From the NCBI GenBank assembly GCA_036874045.1, contig JAZBRI010000010.1, forward strand, positions 1,570,001 through 1,634,000: a stretch of DNA of 64,000 nt, in the 5' to 3' direction. The notes beneath the pieces were generated by a model. The model worked only from the letters and a program-made list of their open reading frames with translations, did not search any database and was not told where the DNA came from. The position numbers and the translations under genes are program-made. Source of the stretch: Cymodocea nodosa (lineage: Eukaryota > Streptophyta > Magnoliopsida > Alismatales > Cymodoceaceae). Position 1 is the first letter of the stretch; every line of letters begins with the position of its first letter. Below, piece after piece: positions 23,421 through 35,333 of the stretch.

Positions 23421-24142
23421 ATTGATTTCCTTATTTGAACAAATCTAAGTTGGCGTTACATGTACTTGTTGACTTTACTTGATGGTTCGATATGGTTACT
23501 ATGGACTTTGTCATAAAGTTAGTATGTGACTATGAATCTTATCATAGAATTGGTATGTGACCATAGATTCCATCACAGAACTAGTATGTTACTTAAAATT
23601 GGGTTACGTGATTGAGGCAACTGTAGCCATTATCGTAACCTTTGGACGTATTAGTCAATGTCAATGGTTTGGTTGCTTTATGTGTACTTGCTAGTGTTGC
23701 TTTCAACCATACTCATTATATACTTATATTGTTGGTAGTGTACCTTGCTCACGTACCATTTCCTTATATTGTGGATGCTTTACTCATGCTTACTAGCATA
23801 TTGATTTCCTTGTTTAAACAAATCTAAGTTGGCATTACGTGTATTTGTTGACTTTCAGTATGGCTACTATGGATTTTGTCACAAAGTTGGTATGTGATTA
23901 TGAATCTTGTTATAAGGTTGGTATATGATCATGGACTCTGTTACGAGATTAGTATGTGACTTAGAGATTGGGTTGCGTGATTGAGGCAACCATAGTTATT
24001 ACCGTAACCTTTGGACATGTTAGTCAATGTCAATGATTTGGTTGTCTTACATGTGTATTTGATAATGTTGCCTTCAACTATACTTATTATGGCAATGTAC
24101 CTTACTTATTTACCATTTCCTTATATTGTGGATGCTTACTAG
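23421..24142. repeat. Tandem duplication, period about 380 bp
   Basis: Unit 1 starts ATTGATTTCCTTATTTGAAC at 23421 and unit 2 starts ATTGATTTCCTTGTTTAAAC at 23800. Both run through CAAATCTAAGTTGGC, GGGTTRCGTGATTGAGGCAAC and TTATATTGTGGATGCTT. Each unit has an internal array of three imperfect units of about 31 bp (GTCATAAAGTTAGTATGTGA-like). No ORF is conserved between the units. Confidence 0.75.
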
Positions 24143-24499
24143 GCTTCTAGCTCACCTCTTCGTTTTCTTATAATTTTAAGCCCACTAGGTAACTCAGCAG
24201 GAGGTTAATAGCTATGATGATTATTTATTATTTTATTCGATTGCATTGCATTGTGGCAACTCTTTTACATTTTGAATGTTTTTAGTTACCAGCCTAAATT
24301 GTATTCTTGTACTAATCTTAAAATCATGTAGTGTATATTGATTTCAATGTAGATGTACGCTAAAACCATTATATATGATAGATGTGTGGGCAATGTTTTG
24401 AGCCACGTTAGTAGCTTGATTTAACACATATTCTTCGGGATTCCCATGTTGTTTGGCAAGTTTTTATGTAATACATTATTTTACAAGTATCAACCTTAC
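24143..24499. other. Unassigned spacer
   Basis: AT-rich sequence between the tandem duplication and the chromovirus fragment. No coding or repeat signal seen. Confidence 0.35.
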
Positions 24500-25744
24500 G
24501 ATAAAATAAAGAGGAGAGTTTTTCACGCCATTTTATATTGTTGCACTGTTTGAGAGCATGACAATTTAATTATCAATCTCTATAATGTTTGCCAAAAAGT
24601 CCCCAAGAACAAGTTATCCCAATCAGAGATGATTGAATTTAGAAGTCTGCAAGTGTATGACTTATTGGAAGTAGAGTCTAACTACCTCTACTATAGTGAT
24701 AGTTCTTTTACAAGTAATCAAAATGACCTTTGAAAAGCAATTCACCATAATATAAGGAAATTCGTTGCCCCTTCTCGTTGTGGGAAATCCAGTCGTTGAA
24801 GACACTCTTATGATCGAAAGGGTGTCGACAATGGTTGTTATAACCAAAGCTTCCTGTTGTTCGGTTTGACTTGGCAGCAAAAGAAAAACCAAAATACCTT
24901 AACAAGTTTCTAGTAGTTTTGTTGACACCAAAATACACAAACACCTTGGATGAGTGAGCTTCTCTCATCCAATAAATTCGGTCAGATCCTCTTAGAATAC
25001 ATAGACATTGCTCTTTTCACAACAAGCCATTGCAGATCTGGAAATCACCATGCTTGTGGTTCTCATGTTTCTAGATGTTCCAAAAATTTGGATTTCCCTT
25101 TACATATCAGAGTAGGCATCATGGGGAACAAATTGCACCTCACCACTCAAGGTAGGTGGTTGGATAGGCCAGGACAACAAATCAACCACTTTATTATGAT
25201 TACCCTGTTTGTATTTAACAAGTTGGTTGAACTACTGTAGATATGTCATCTAATTCAGGTTTCCGGCTTGTTGCAACTTTGGGTTTGTAGAAACTAGAGT
25301 CGGTGATGGCCAGTGTGCACCATCATCTCCTTGTCCAGTAGATAGCATTGCTAATGCTTTATTACTTGATGAAGAGCCAAGAGTTCCTTATCATATGTAG
25401 GATAATTCAACTTGGCTCCTTGCATAAGTCTAGAATAATAAGCCATAGGACGACGTCCTTCCTGTAAAAGCACTGTCCATTGCATATCCAAATGCATCGA
25501 CCTTTAATTCAAAAGGGCGTTAAAAGAATTGTCAGGAACAAGATAAATGCTGTATAGATTTTGTGCTTTACTAGCTTGAATGCCTCTCCATACTTTTATA
25601 TCGAAGTGACTTTGACATGGACTTTGGTGAGGCCGTAAAGAGTTACTACAATCATCGAAAAATTCTTTATGAATTTCTACAGGTATTGACTAGCACCAAG
25701 GAAACTTTGAACTTCAATGACATTTATAGGAGTTGGCCTATCTC
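24500..25744 (-). pseudogene. Ty3/gypsy chromovirus pol remnant (RT end, RNase H, integrase)
   Basis: On the minus strand, in several frames, the conserved order of a chromovirus polyprotein is visible. The RT thumb has VQSFLGASQYL and FIKNFS (25744-25660). RNase H has YDKELLAL (about 25395), then LQTQS, then FNQLVKYKQGNHNKVVDLLS (about 25190-25250) and QFVPHDAYSD. The integrase core has GNEFPYIMVNCFSKV and ITCKRTITIVEVVRLYF (24830-24665). Stops and frameshifts are frequent. It differs from the Athila-like elements further right: the HNKVVDLLS block is typical of chromoviruses. No LTR was located. Confidence 0.75.
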
Positions 25745-26241
25745 CTATGGCTTGATCTTGTTGGGATCATCCTGATGTTTTGATCTTGATCTTTATGAAC
25801 TACAAAGCTTTGGTAGAGCAGGGTCCAGAAAGAAGGAATAGGGGCAGGAAGGTGATTCTCTGAAAGCAAGCGTGCCAAAGGGCAGCAGAAAGAAATAGAG
25901 AAAAACAGATTTGTTGGGTACAAGAGAAAATAGGACTTAGAACCTGTGTTTGTTTTAAAAATTTCATTGAAAGGGAACAACTTTTTATCGATGTTCCTTA
26001 CTAAGGAAAAGAACAAAGTCCAAAAGGGAATCATATCGTAAATATCAACAGAAATTCAGATAGTAAAGACAATGCGAGGAAGGTCTAACATATATTTACA
26101 ACACTGAAGATAAATAGGTTGGATGTAATGAATGAAAGGAATTTACAATGCACAAATATGAACATGACTATTGAATGTGAAAAAAATACATGTACAAAGG
26201 CACAATAACCCGATAAGATAATATACAGAAAATGGTGACCG
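25745..26241. other. Probable 3' UTR and downstream flank of the OTU gene
   Basis: It lies directly downstream of the stop codon of the minus-strand OTU gene. No coding signal was seen. The polyadenylation site cannot be placed. Confidence 0.4.
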
Positions 26242-29200
26242 TCAGAACAGCCAATGCTTCCTACGGGGTTTGGGAAGAGCAGAGAACTCTGCAGAGCATT
26301 GAAAGAAAAAGTCGGTGTTAAAACTCTAATATGTAAACGCCAAGAATGCAAATCCCAACTTAATTGTAGCAAAACTATTTAACGAAGGAAAAATCAATCA
26401 CTATCAGACCAAAAAAGATTACCTTGAGCATCATAAATCGAATTGTAATGAACTTCAGACCAGAAGCTCAGCCAAAGTTCTGCATGGAAAATTGAAATTC
26501 TATAAGGTATATAATTTAATGAAATCAAGAATCTTATATGAAATGATTGTATGCAAACAAATATGGAAAAATACTTTAAAAAAACAATTATGTGTTAATT
26601 CATGGACAGATCTAATAAACATGTGGTGTATGGATGACATTATAATATATGTAAGATATATTCATGAGAAGTGCTTGATTCTTGCATTCCACATTATGTA
26701 CCTTGAATGCTTTAAAAAGCTGGAATTTATTTCAAATTTTCTCGGTGGAAAACTACAAATAAAAATAGGGATTTTGTGCATTTACACCTTCCTTTTTTCG
26801 AATGGTATTTTATCCTGTAATCAATTTAATAAAATATTTGCATATCAAACTGCACATGAAATATGATATGCATTAGAAGTTGTCAATGAATGTACTAACT
26901 AGGTTAAAGAATCTAAAATTAATGTTACTACATAAATGAATTGTTTAAAATACACGAAAATAAATGTATCTTTAATATATTTTCCTATTTTCTTGAGAGG
27001 CAAGAAATTCGAAGAAAAAAACTTAATTAGAAGGATCTTTAACTAAGATTTGAGCTTAAAAGATATCTATTGAATAGTCCAAAGATTTAAATATATATAT
27101 TCTAGATGATCTCATAGAAAATCTTACAACCTATAAAGTACAATATTTAGATCTAAAAGAAAAGAATCCTAAAAGGGATCTGACTTTTAAAGTTGATACA
27201 ATCTTAAAAGTCATTAGTAATTCTGATGAAGATTTACTTTTGTTGACTAGAAAATTTAAAAATTTGTTAAAGAAACATAAAAATTTTAGGTCAACAAAGA
27301 TATCTAGAAATATAGAGAAGTCATTTCAAAAGGAGAAAATCATATGCTACAAATGTAATAAGCTAAGTCACTTTTAAACTGACTGCCCTCTCAACAAAAA
27401 TAAAAAGAAAAAGAGTTTTAAATTGGACAAAGTCAAAAAGTTCAAAAAGAAAAGAATACTGAAGGTAACATGAGATGACTCTTCTTCTTCACAAAATAAA
27501 GAAAGAAGGATTCAACATTAGATAGTAAATTCATCATCAAGTACAGATTCAAAGAAGAGAATTTAGCAAATGTATATTTTATGACAAATTCCAGTAAGGT
27601 ATCTTCTGATCTCGACATTAGTTTTGATAGATTACTTGTTAAATATAATAAACTAGCCAAAAAGTATAAAAGAACAAAATCAGAAGGAAAGAACACTAGG
27701 AAATTGCTAGATGAATCTAAAAATAAAATTGATTTTTTGAATTCTACATTAAATAAATTTAAAGAAGAAATTAAAAGCATACACAGGAGATTTTAAAGTT
27801 TAAGATAATTGAAAAAGACTTGCATGTTAATTGTGAAAGTTTAGTTGTTGACAAGAAAAAAATAATTTCTAAAATTAATAAATTAAATTTGACTATTATA
27901 AATTTAAATTCTAAAATTAGTACATTAAAGTTTAAGTTTTGTAATCAAAAGATTACCTTAAGTAAATGGAATAATAGTCAAACGATAACAAATGAACTTA
28001 ACAGTAAAATATCAAATATAAAAAGATATGGTATTAGATTAAACGATATATCTTCCGAAAATTATACATTACATGATAGTACTTCTAAGATTAATGCATT
28101 ACAGTTCTGAAATTTAAAGTTAAGAGTTCTAAAATTCTTATTTAAATCAGTTTACTGAAGAAAAATATTCAGAAAAGTTTACTTAAAGAAAAATAAATTG
28201 ATTCATTATGAATATCAACAATATTTTACCTATGTATATGCCTTCATAAAGATTTTAACTAGAAAATACATAGAAAATATGTTCAATTTATTAAAGAAAA
28301 GTTTTTAACATTCTGTTAGAAAATTAAGTCTTGAGGTTGCCTCTCTTTTATTTATTTATTATCTTAAAATTTTTTATTATAATCTAAAGTTACTTGAGTT
28401 ATTAAGTTTGTTGAGAAATCTCAAACCTTAGTGATTTCAACCAACTAGTTTGGGATGTGCTAACTGAAAACTCATTATACAACTAAGATTATTAATTTAA
28501 AAGTTGTCCATTCTCACTTATCATTAAGTAACTGATTATTTTTCCCTTATGCAAGGGATTGCATTTACACCTTCCTTTTTTTAAATGGTACAATGGTGAA
28601 GCATTTTAGGTAGGGAAAGAGCCAACACGTACGAGGTACATCAAGAATCTATAATAATTTGTATTCCTTTGATTGGAAACTCTAATACAACTACAAGCAA
28701 TGCTTAATCCTACTATATAGGGTTGAGTATATGAACAATTTCTCTTCATTTATTTTTATCAATAATTAATTTTTTTGTTAAATTATATAATTTTAAATCT
28801 TTTTTTGCTATTTCTAACTAAGTTTCAATCTTCCCGCTATCTCTTTGAATTTTACCTACATTACTAATTAATTCTCTTTACTTTAGAAGAACGTCTATAC
28901 GACTTAAGGCTTCTATAAATATGATGAACGCATCTAAGATAATTTTCTCTTTTTTTCAATTATTTTAACTCCTACTCTATTTCAAATGAAATCTTGTTCT
29001 AACTTATCTCATATTGAATTTCTACTACATTAATTTTATGAACATGCTTATGTTTAACAACTTACTATTTTATGTCGAAAAGTATAGTTAAGCCTATAGA
29101 TGTTCTATAAGATCTTTTAATTTTAAAATATTCTTTTATCATGTGAAACTCCTAATGCATTTCTCTAATTCATGCAATTGACTTTAATTTTGTGAATAAC

Positions 29201-32200
29201 AACTAGTATAATTTTACCATTGTTACTTATTATTAGTCCTATATATCTAAAATTCTTACCTTTAAAGATTTTTTATTATCATTATTTTTATTATTGCTAA
29301 AATTATACTTTAAGTAGGAGTTTGTGCATTCAGAATTGGGCAAAAATGAATTTAAATTCTGTCCAATTCCAAGACTAAGTTGTTTGTGCATCTAGAATTT
29401 CAATTCTGGAAGGCATTGAAATTCTCGATTCTTTATAAATTGAAGGAAATGATTTGCAAACCTAAAAAGGTTTGCTTTTGAACCAAAAAGGTCCATAAAT
29501 CATTTTCATCGAAACCTACAAGCACTCAAGCATATCTGTACTCGCATAAGTACTCTTGCAAGCCTCCACATCCACTCCCTAGTTGTCCTCATGCATTTAC
29601 TCCCTAGTTGTCCTCATGCATTTACTCCCTAGTTGTCCTCACACATCTATTGCAATCATCACCATGCATCCAATGCAATCACTGCTCATGTGTCGTCCAC
29701 ATCATCTCCATTTCAGTCGTCTACTTGTGCATCTTCTATGTTCACTCCAATTGTCTTCACATGTCTGCTACAATTATTGTCGTGCATCCACTACAATCGC
29801 TACTCGCATGTTTGCACTTCTCAAATTTACTCTCACTAAATGTATGAATATGATCGTTGTCTTGATTACTATTCTCAATCCATTCTTATATTAAAGAATA
29901 TAACGATCAAATTTTCTTCAACATTATACAATCTATTGTACCTACTAATTTGCTAGTCTAAAAAATAAAAAGTTATCATTTGATCTACCATCAAATATCT
30001 TCTAGATCAAATAGTTCTCAATCTTCTTTGAAATCATTAAGTTATTGTTAACTTAACAAGTTGTTCTACTTATATCTCTGTAAAGACACGTTGAGTTAGG
30101 CTAACTCAACGAGTTATTCCTTCCATCTGCACGTGATATTTGTCATGTGAAATTTACTTAGTGAGTTGTTCTGTCTTATAAAGACATATTGAGTTATTTT
30201 CACTTAACGAGTTATTCCATCAATTTACACGTGATGTTTGTGATGTGATATTTTAAGTTAGCTACACGTGATATCTATTAACTCAATGAGTTGTTCTACT
30301 CATATACTTTTAATGACATGTTGAGTTATCTTAATTCAACGAGTTGTTCCTTTCATTTATACGAGATATCTATCATGTGAAATTTGCTAACTCAATGAGT
30401 TGTTTTGCCTTGTATATTTATAAAAATACGTTGAGTTATTCTAACTTAATGAGTTGTTCCTTCTGTCAACAATAAAGTATGGCTTCGATTAAGCAATTTC
30501 TCCTGTATCTAGCTTTTTATCTATACCTGTGAAATACGTTATAATACCTCACATAAATTTTTGCATTATCAAAATACAAAGGTAATTGTACATGACTTCT
30601 TATTTATGTATTTGTATTGATTTTATTATCAACTTTTATCTGAATATTTGGATTTTGTTATTAATATTTATTACGTAAGGTTATTAATAAATGATATATA
30701 AAGATCTAATTATATCATTATATAGCATATTAATTGATTAATATAATAAATTAATTAATTACATTTTTACTAACTACTTCAATTCATTAATTAAAACTTC
30801 ATCAATGAATTAATTATAAATAATTATATTATATTATTATCATAAACAAATATAAATTTCAATTCTATCCAATTCTACCATGTATACAAACATTTGAATT
30901 TTAATTTTCGTTCAATTTCTGAATGTACATAAATACTTAAATTTTAAATTCTTTTTTCATCCATTTATATAGAATTTTAATTCTATCAAATTGAATTCTA
31001 AGTGCACAAAACAGACTCAAAGTATTCAATCTTTAACCTATGTAGTCAAAACCCTTGGAATTCTAAAGTATTTCTTTACAATTTTAATTTATAATTAATT
31101 CTTAACTTACTTTTGTCAACCAAAAACAAATATGAGTCAATATGAAACCATGATATTTCAATTGATTTTTAGTAAATTATGAAATACATGTGGATATTAT
31201 TTCCCTAACATTAATTTCGACCACATGTTGGTAAAATTTTACTAATGTACATTTATATCATACAAAACCCTTGCAACATTGGAAGTAAATTCATCAATCA
31301 TGGGAGCATATTACCTACTTGTAGTTGTGCCCTATTTAAAAAATGAAGAGCCTAAGAAAATGAAAAAAAGATTGGAGTGATGCAAGATACTGGAAATAGA
31401 GATTGGGTTTAGAGATGATAGATATGATGATGCCTAATTAAATTAGAGGATGTGTTTATAAAAGGAAGCTCAGGAAGGTTTTCTTCAACATGTTCTACCA
31501 TTATAGACACAGACGCATTGGGTTAAGGAAAAAATAAGAAGAGTCCAAGGAATTATAAAGAGATTAGAGTGACACATAAGATACTAAGTAAAGAGATCAG
31601 GTTTCAAAGCACATATATATGATGATTTCAAATTATATTTTAAAAGATACTTGTATAAGGAAGCTTAGTGTTTTTCCCACATCTGTGGCTCTCAAAACAA
31701 AATGATAAATATCTGATGCATTTAGTTATGTAATGATGCATTTGTATCTCAAGGATGCAAATAAAGTAAAGGAACTTTTAGTTGGTGACCTCATCTAGCA
31801 AACTAGATATAGCTTTCCTTTAGCTGCCAAATTCTATTAAATTGCTTCACCAACAAAGTAGAATTTATTGAACATCTACCATCATACCTCGTTTAGGAGC
31901 CTGATTTTGGGGATTGATTTCCACAAAACATGTATCCCTAAATGAAGTCAAAAGGCATATCTTTGCCAAAAACTGCAAGACAAATTCATTCAATAGTTGC
32001 ATGTCAAATATTATGATTGTGCATGAGTAGATAAAACAGGAGAATATCATGTTGATGAATATCTCAAAATGGCATTTTCATAGCAGATCCATGAGTAGGA
32101 ATCTTCATGGCATTCACTTGCATGACTTAAGTATTGTCTTCAATGATGAAATAAGAAAAATAAAAAGGAAAATTATCAGTCTATCTCATGGAACTACATA

Positions 32201-34192
32201 AAAGGAAGACAAGACAGTTCCTTCTGCATGAAGAACAAATACAGTATCATTACAATGGAACAAAAAGAAAGTATTATACCAACTCATGCTAAATACAAAA
32301 TTTCAGACCTTATCAGCTGCTGCTTGTAAGGTTAAATGATCACCCCATTCACCTGACCTACAGGATTCACAGAAAAAATTAATTTCCAGATAACAAATGC
32401 AATATTCATAATTTCAAAGAATCATAATCTTAAAAAATGCATCATTCTTTATGATATATCATACTTCGCCATTTTCTTCCAATAGTGTTTGTATTTCATT
32501 GGAACATAGCCTTCATACAAAGATGGGAATTCTTTAAGCTGGAAAAAGAAAGAATGTTAGTTGTCTAGAAAATCATCCAAACAAGTCACACTTGAGAATC
32601 ATTCAGTTCCATATTATTTAAAAGAAAAAATTGGCACCAATAAAGGGAACATAACAAATGAGCCCAAGCAAATCTTTTTTTTCTTTCCAAACATGATATA
32701 TATGTCATTGAGAAATCTCCTGATACCTGTTTGACAATTTCTTTCCTAATGTATTTGTGATGTTCAGCAGACTTGAACATCTGGTCTGAAAGTGCACGAA
32801 ACTGTGTAATAAAACAATAAGAAGTTGATTTCATAGCATAATAGAACATGTAATAAGTTAAAGCTAACTACATGTATACATTAGTCATACACACACACAC
32901 ACACACACACACACATATGTATGTACATATTTATATATACCTGGCAATTTCCATCCCCAGAGACCTTTACTTCATACAAGCCATATGCACAAAGCCTGGA
33001 ATGAAGAATAACAAAGTTTAGTTTGCCATGTGGCAAGAAAAATTCAACAAAAAGTTAGAAACTATCCATTTAAAAATATTAGTAAAGTTGATATGTTTTT
33101 AAGACAGAAATACATCTGAAAGGTTAATATCACAAAAAGCTTACAGAATTTGGATCCCAAAGACTAATAACTCTATCTTCAGTATATATCAGTATGAGGA
33201 AGTATTGACTTAATTGTGGAAGCTCCTTTGCTAAAGTGAACCATATATTAATTGAAGCATAGTATCGATGCATATCAACAAAGCAGCAGTTCTCCTTGAA
33301 AAATAATGTCTACATTGAGGATGCAAGCCAAGATTTCACTGTAGAATAATGCTTTGAGGAAATATTCTTTTCTTGAAACGAAACTTTTTATTACTTTTGA
33401 AAGTATGTTCTACTTCTACATATAATGCTAGAAAGTAGAAACAGACCTAACTAGTTCTTCAGTTTGCTTGAAATCTGATACAAAAGACATGGGAAAACAA
33501 AGCAATCTACCTTTGGTGAAGGCGATAATGATCCATACTTGCATCTGATAAATGAGGAATGTATGTATTTATCCGAGGAACATGCTGAAATCATGTGGAG
33601 GATATATTAAAAATGGTTAATAGGTATTTCATCATCAAACCCAAGTTGTCCAAATTAACTGAAAAGGCATACAAAAACAAATTAAAGTTAGAATTAGAAT
33701 TTACAGAGCCATAAAATTCATTGAACGATATCCCATTGTTCCATGTTAGGAAATTTTGATTGTATCTGTATTTTTTGTGAGTGAAGGAATGTAGGACTCA
33801 TATCTACCCATTTGGAAGATTCCTAATTAAGAACAGAGCATATTACGATGCATGAAGATCCACTGCTGAACAAGATGATATTTCACTACTTTACAATCTA
33901 CAATTGTAGGATCAAATAAAAAATTATATGGAAAGAATAAACAAGTTCAGAACCTCCAAAATAACTAATAAAAGATATCATGTCAAAGACAAACTGAACT
34001 CCAAATGAACGGGAGCAATCACTTCAGAGGACGTACAGGAATGGAAGGCAAGGTCGACAAGCGCCTACCAACAGCGCCATCAATTTTGGTGTTCTCTTCA
34101 GACAGTACAAGTGCAATCATTTTGTCATCTTGAGTATCATTTTGACTTTGCCATGAAGAAGAGCTACAAGATGCATCCACATTATGAGTCAT
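26242..34192 (-). CDS. OTU-domain cysteine protease (deubiquitinase), nine coding exons
   Basis: Host gene. OTU proteases remove ubiquitin from proteins. Coding exons, high to low: 34192-34037, 33584-33511, 32995-32941, 32801-32727, 32538-32465, 32357-32309, 31972-31888, 26479-26423, 26288-26242. All introns are GT-AG and all phases join, giving 672 nt and 223 residues. The N-terminal 50 residues are Ser/Asp-rich (MTHNVDASCSSSSW). The OTU core begins at HVPRIN (53). Catalytic residues are Asp91 and Cys94 in SGDGNCQFRALSDQ and His200 in SFWSEVHYNSIYD. EGYVPM (129-134) and SGEWGDHLTLQAAAD (146-160) are conserved family blocks. It ends in a basic PKPRRKHWLF. This architecture resembles the short plant OTU proteins of the Arabidopsis At3g22260 type (my recollection). 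No stop or frameshift was found. A noncoding first exon probably lies near 34593-34690. Intron 7 is 5.4 kb and holds repeat fragments. Confidence 0.93.
26480..27049. other. Intron 7 of the OTU gene, 3' part
   Basis: AT-rich intron sequence. A 25-30 bp block near 26776 (GCATTTACACCTTCC...) recurs in direct orientation at about 28563, on either side of the copia gag remnant. Confidence 0.5.
27050..28110 (+). pseudogene. Copia gag remnant inside the OTU intron
   Basis: On the plus strand, antisense to the host gene, this gives Lys-rich gag-like sequence, a zinc knuckle (ICYKCNKLSHF, then a stop, then DCP, about 27345-27390) with the CCHC spacing kept, and long coiled-coil-like stretches at 27581-27796 and 27820-28110. 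The order matches the gag and linker of the SIRE-like elements in this window, but sequence divergence is high. Many stops. No pol follows. Confidence 0.65.
28111..29574. other. Intron 7 of the OTU gene, middle part
   Basis: AT-rich, no ORF. From 29318 it contains TTTGTGCATTCAGAATT-like words that belong to a candidate inverted-terminus element (see 29318-31017). Confidence 0.4.
29575..29645. repeat. Minisatellite, three 25-bp units
   Basis: CTCCCTAGTTGTCCTCATGC plus ATTTA is repeated nearly three times in tandem, within a longer C/T-rich stretch (29560-29850). The overlapping open frames here are by-products of the repeat. Confidence 0.85.
29980..30590 (-). repeat. Copia LTR fragment with palindromic tandem array, in the OTU intron
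   Basis: Four imperfect repeats start near 30090, 30187, 30317 and 30427. Each holds a near-perfect palindrome. The clearest has 11-base arms, CGTTGAGTTAG and its complement, around one base (about 30091-30113). CACGTG-like words lie between them. The stretch at 30520-30590 (TACCTCACATAAATTTTTGC) matches the first bases of the copia LTR at 54330-54370, showing that it is a minus-strand LTR piece. Confidence 0.65.
31018..31887. other. Intron 7 of the OTU gene, 5' part
   Basis: Ordinary AT-rich intron sequence running up to the GT of the 5' splice site at 31887. No repeat recognised. Confidence 0.5.
32888..32915. repeat. (AC)n microsatellite in a 139-bp intron
   Basis: About 14 AC units (GT on the gene strand), starting about 25 nt downstream of the 5' splice site of the exon that carries the catalytic Cys. 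Confidence 0.9.
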
Positions 34193-34692
34193 GACGCTAA
34201 ACACCTGAAAAAGATGGTTTTCTTCAATAATACGTTTTAGCAGCCGTCAATCCGAATCTAACGCAACTACCAAGCATCAAATCCGTGATCAGTCCTGCAG
34301 AAACTATCTCAGTGCGTAAAAAGAACCCAAAGTAAGGAGCAATCTCCCTCTAATCTCCATTACTCACCCGAAGATTCAAAACCCACAGCTTTCGAATCCA
34401 ACTTGAATCAACGAAAAAATAGAACAACAACAATCGATTCCTTAATCCTACCGTATGATACAGTATCGAAATTCACCCGTCACACGAAAATAACCCGAAC
34501 TAAATCCAAAAAACTGAAAAAAAAGAGAGAGATAGAAGAACGTTCCTTATTTCGCGAGAGGGAACTGTTCAGCTAAAAGCAAGACCAAATACCTCGGTAA
34601 TCTTCTTGCGGGACCTGAAGCGTAGAAAGTAAAGTGGCCCCAATTTCTTCCCTCTTATCGTGTATCTGTTGGAAGATTTCCTAAGAAGATGG
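34193..34692 (-). promoter_or_regulatory. Probable 5' UTR exon, leader intron and core promoter of the OTU gene
   Basis: The first coding exon is preceded at 34205 by a good 3' splice site (TTTTTCAG on the minus strand). A GATTACCGAG/GTATTTGG 5' splice site at 34593/34592 would give a 388-nt leader intron and a noncoding exon 1 from about 34690 down to 34593. CT-rich sequence at 34480-34560 (GA-rich on plus) is typical of plant leaders. The transcription start is not determined. Confidence 0.5.
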
Positions 34693-34899
34693 AGTGGAAG
34701 TGGCGATCGGCAGAAGAAGTGGAAGATCCTCGTCTCTCACGCGTAACAATGAATTGTCTGGCCGACCAGATGGGGGGAGGAAGGGGGAACAAGACGACGG
34801 AGCACGAATAGTTTATTTTTGGAATCGTGGGAGAAGAAGAAAGCGCCAAGGGGGACGCAAGAAGAAGACGCCGCGAAGCCGAGGGCGCGCGTGCTTTGC

Positions 34900-34950
34900 C
34901 GGGGTCACACGTGTATAAAATCACGATCTCTTGTGATTAGCACGTGTTTG
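34900..34950. promoter_or_regulatory. Two G-box (CACGTG) sites and a TATA word upstream of the OTU gene
   Basis: CACGTG occurs at 34908-34913 and 34941-34946. TATAAAA at 34914-34920 faces the plus strand. The area (34690-34910) is distinctly GC-rich for this window. G-boxes bind bZIP and bHLH factors. The role here is inferred from position only. Confidence 0.4.
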
Positions 34951-35333
34951 ACTCCTCGCCGCAGCCACAGGTTTTTCCGCGACATCAATTGTACACGTTA
35001 TCGCCCTAAATGATTTTCTTTAAACATCCTTAAGGTAATTTTAATATGGTAAATAACATAAAGAACACTCTAATACCTCTTGAGAGTACCTTAAAAATCG
35101 TTTCGAGTAAATTTACAGACGAAACTCATGCAATCATCTTTGATAGCTTCTCTAGTGACTTCATAACAAATTTTGACGACATACGATGGTTTTTTGACAA
35201 GGTCTGTGGTAGAATCAACTCTCCGCCATTTGTGCTGCCCCTTTGACGTCCATTTCTATTTGATAAGCTACAAAACCAGTCTATTACTATCCAATGATAC
35301 TCCTCTAACAAACCTGTACGGTTGAATCTAAAT
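34951..35333. other. Unassigned upstream flank of the OTU gene
   Basis: No domain, repeat or splice pattern recognised. Short open frames on both strands are not supported. Confidence 0.4.

Larger units (their letters stand above)
29318..31017. mobile_element. Candidate element with degenerate inverted termini
   Basis: The left end reads GAGTTTGTGCATTCAGAATT. The complement of the right end reads GAGTCTGTTTTGTGCACTTA, continuing GAATTC. These could be diverged terminal inverted repeats of a non-autonomous DNA transposon into which a copia LTR fragment later inserted. I could not find a clean target duplication, so the call is weak. Confidence 0.3.

Noticed and set aside
29583..29894. Three overlapping plus-strand frames rich in Ser, His and Cys
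   Set aside because: They arise from the 25-bp minisatellite and its C/T-rich continuation.
34655..34924. 89-codon minus-strand frame upstream of the OTU gene
   Set aside because: It lies in the GC-rich promoter and leader region, shows no domain, and conflicts with the inferred noncoding exon.
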